From contig JAZAUS010000022.1 of assembly GCA_036342255.1 (NCBI GenBank), positions 1 through 13,442 on the forward strand: 13,442 nucleotides of DNA, in the 5' to 3' direction. Shown here piece after piece: positions 13,128 through 13,442 of this stretch. The stretch is from RUG11198 sp036342255. GTDB lineage: Bacteria; Bacillota_I; Bacilli_A; RF39; UBA660. Numbering within the stretch: the stretch's first letter is position 1; each line of letters starts with the position of its first letter. Position numbers and translations under genes: made by a program. The notes under the pieces are model-generated. The model was not told the origin of the DNA, did no database searches, and saw only the letters and a list, made by a program, of their open reading frames with translations.

Positions 13128-13442
13128 ATGAAAATATATACTTATTTAGAAACAAATTTTGATATAATACAAAAATCTTGTGTATTTAGAGACGATATTG
13201 ATGTCCTAAATTATACTGACGCTGTATATGAAAAATTAAAAGCAGATAATGTTCAAACCTCATTTACCATTGATACTACAACAATAAACTTATATGTTGG
13301 TTCTATGTATTCAAATAATCTTGAAATAGTTATTGAATGTCCATATGATATAACTGTTGATTGTGTTAATTCTATTACATTCTTAGATAAATTAGCAAAT
13401 GCATTAGATAAAATAACCTCTCTTATAAATAAATCCTTTGAT
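13128..13442 (+). CDS. Uncharacterised protein, N-terminal 105 residues (runs off the window)
   Basis: Not recognised. The ATG follows AAGGAGG by seven bases and has the TTTATTATG context. The frame stays open for 105 codons to the end of the window. No signal peptide is seen. The visible part suggests a mixed alpha/beta fold with a helix (DAVYEKLKADN), strands (TSFTIDTTTINLYVG, LEIVIECP) and a Leu-rich helix (FLDKLANALDKITSLI). It has its own promoter and is separated from the previous cluster by a terminator, so it begins a new transcription unit. Confidence 0.78.
   Translation, partial: MKIYTYLETNFDIIQKSCVFRDDIDVLNYTDAVYEKLKADNVQTSFTIDTTTINLYVGSMYSNNLEIVIECPYDITVDCVNSITFLDKLANALDKITSLINKSFD

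Noticed and set aside
1..13442. Recoding of TGA, suggested by almost no TGA stops
   Set aside because: All recognised proteins end properly with TAA or TAG and need no read-through. TAA preference is ordinary for DNA this AT-rich.

Overview
The window is very AT-rich DNA in which every supported gene lies on the + strand. Shine-Dalgarno sites are strong (AGGAGG or G-run type) and gaps are short. The style is that of a low-GC Bacillota. The secreted protein at 3732 carries Cys/His repeats and a Lys-rich fibronectin-III-like tail of a kind familiar from Lachnospiraceae and related gut Clostridia, so a gut clostridial host is the best guess. A VirB4-like ATPase, a secreted NlpC/P60 hydrolase, many small ORFans, and no replication, tRNA or core housekeeping genes suggest a large mobile element (conjugative plasmid, ICE or similar). 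No relaxase, integrase, replication protein or phage structural gene is visible, so the element type is an inference.

Left block (1-5843), probably the envelope or transfer module. It holds the 3' end of a SpoVK/CbbX-type AAA+ protein whose visible ATPase motifs are degenerate, an unknown 243-aa protein, a VirB4-type ATPase reduced to its motor core, a DUF551-like small protein, a secreted NlpC/P60 peptidase and a large secreted repeat protein. The first five are tightly spaced. The sixth follows a 170-nt gap. Together they fit a machine that energises transfer or secretion (VirB4 core, AAA protein), opens peptidoglycan (NlpC/P60) and contacts the outside (repeat protein).

Middle block (5922-10747), accessory genes. 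After a hairpin at 5850-5886 come a zinc-dependent phospholipase C-like protein without a signal peptide and a run of small, mostly uncharacterised proteins. Several of these look like conserved hypotheticals of phages and mobile elements (6758, 7044, 8608, 9009). The block ends with an OFA-family MFS transporter whose 3' end overlaps a 42-codon single-membrane-segment ORF.

Intergenic region 10748-11129. This 382-nt stretch has no gene but is the most structured part of the window. It holds a 20-nt direct repeat, an orphan Shine-Dalgarno, four alternating copies of an AT octamer forming palindromes, a 49-nt hairpin in a patch that is about 48% GC, and a chain of hairpins with mutually exclusive pairings. 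It could be a structured leader or non-coding RNA, or a replication or transfer origin.

Right block (11130-13442). These are small ORFans in one direction, with a hairpin lacking a U-tract at 11577-11606. A good intrinsic terminator at 13026-13055 and a good sigma-A promoter at 13071-13099 mark a transcription-unit boundary before a last gene that runs off the window.

Family assignments rest on motif recognition by eye. No database search or folding program was run.
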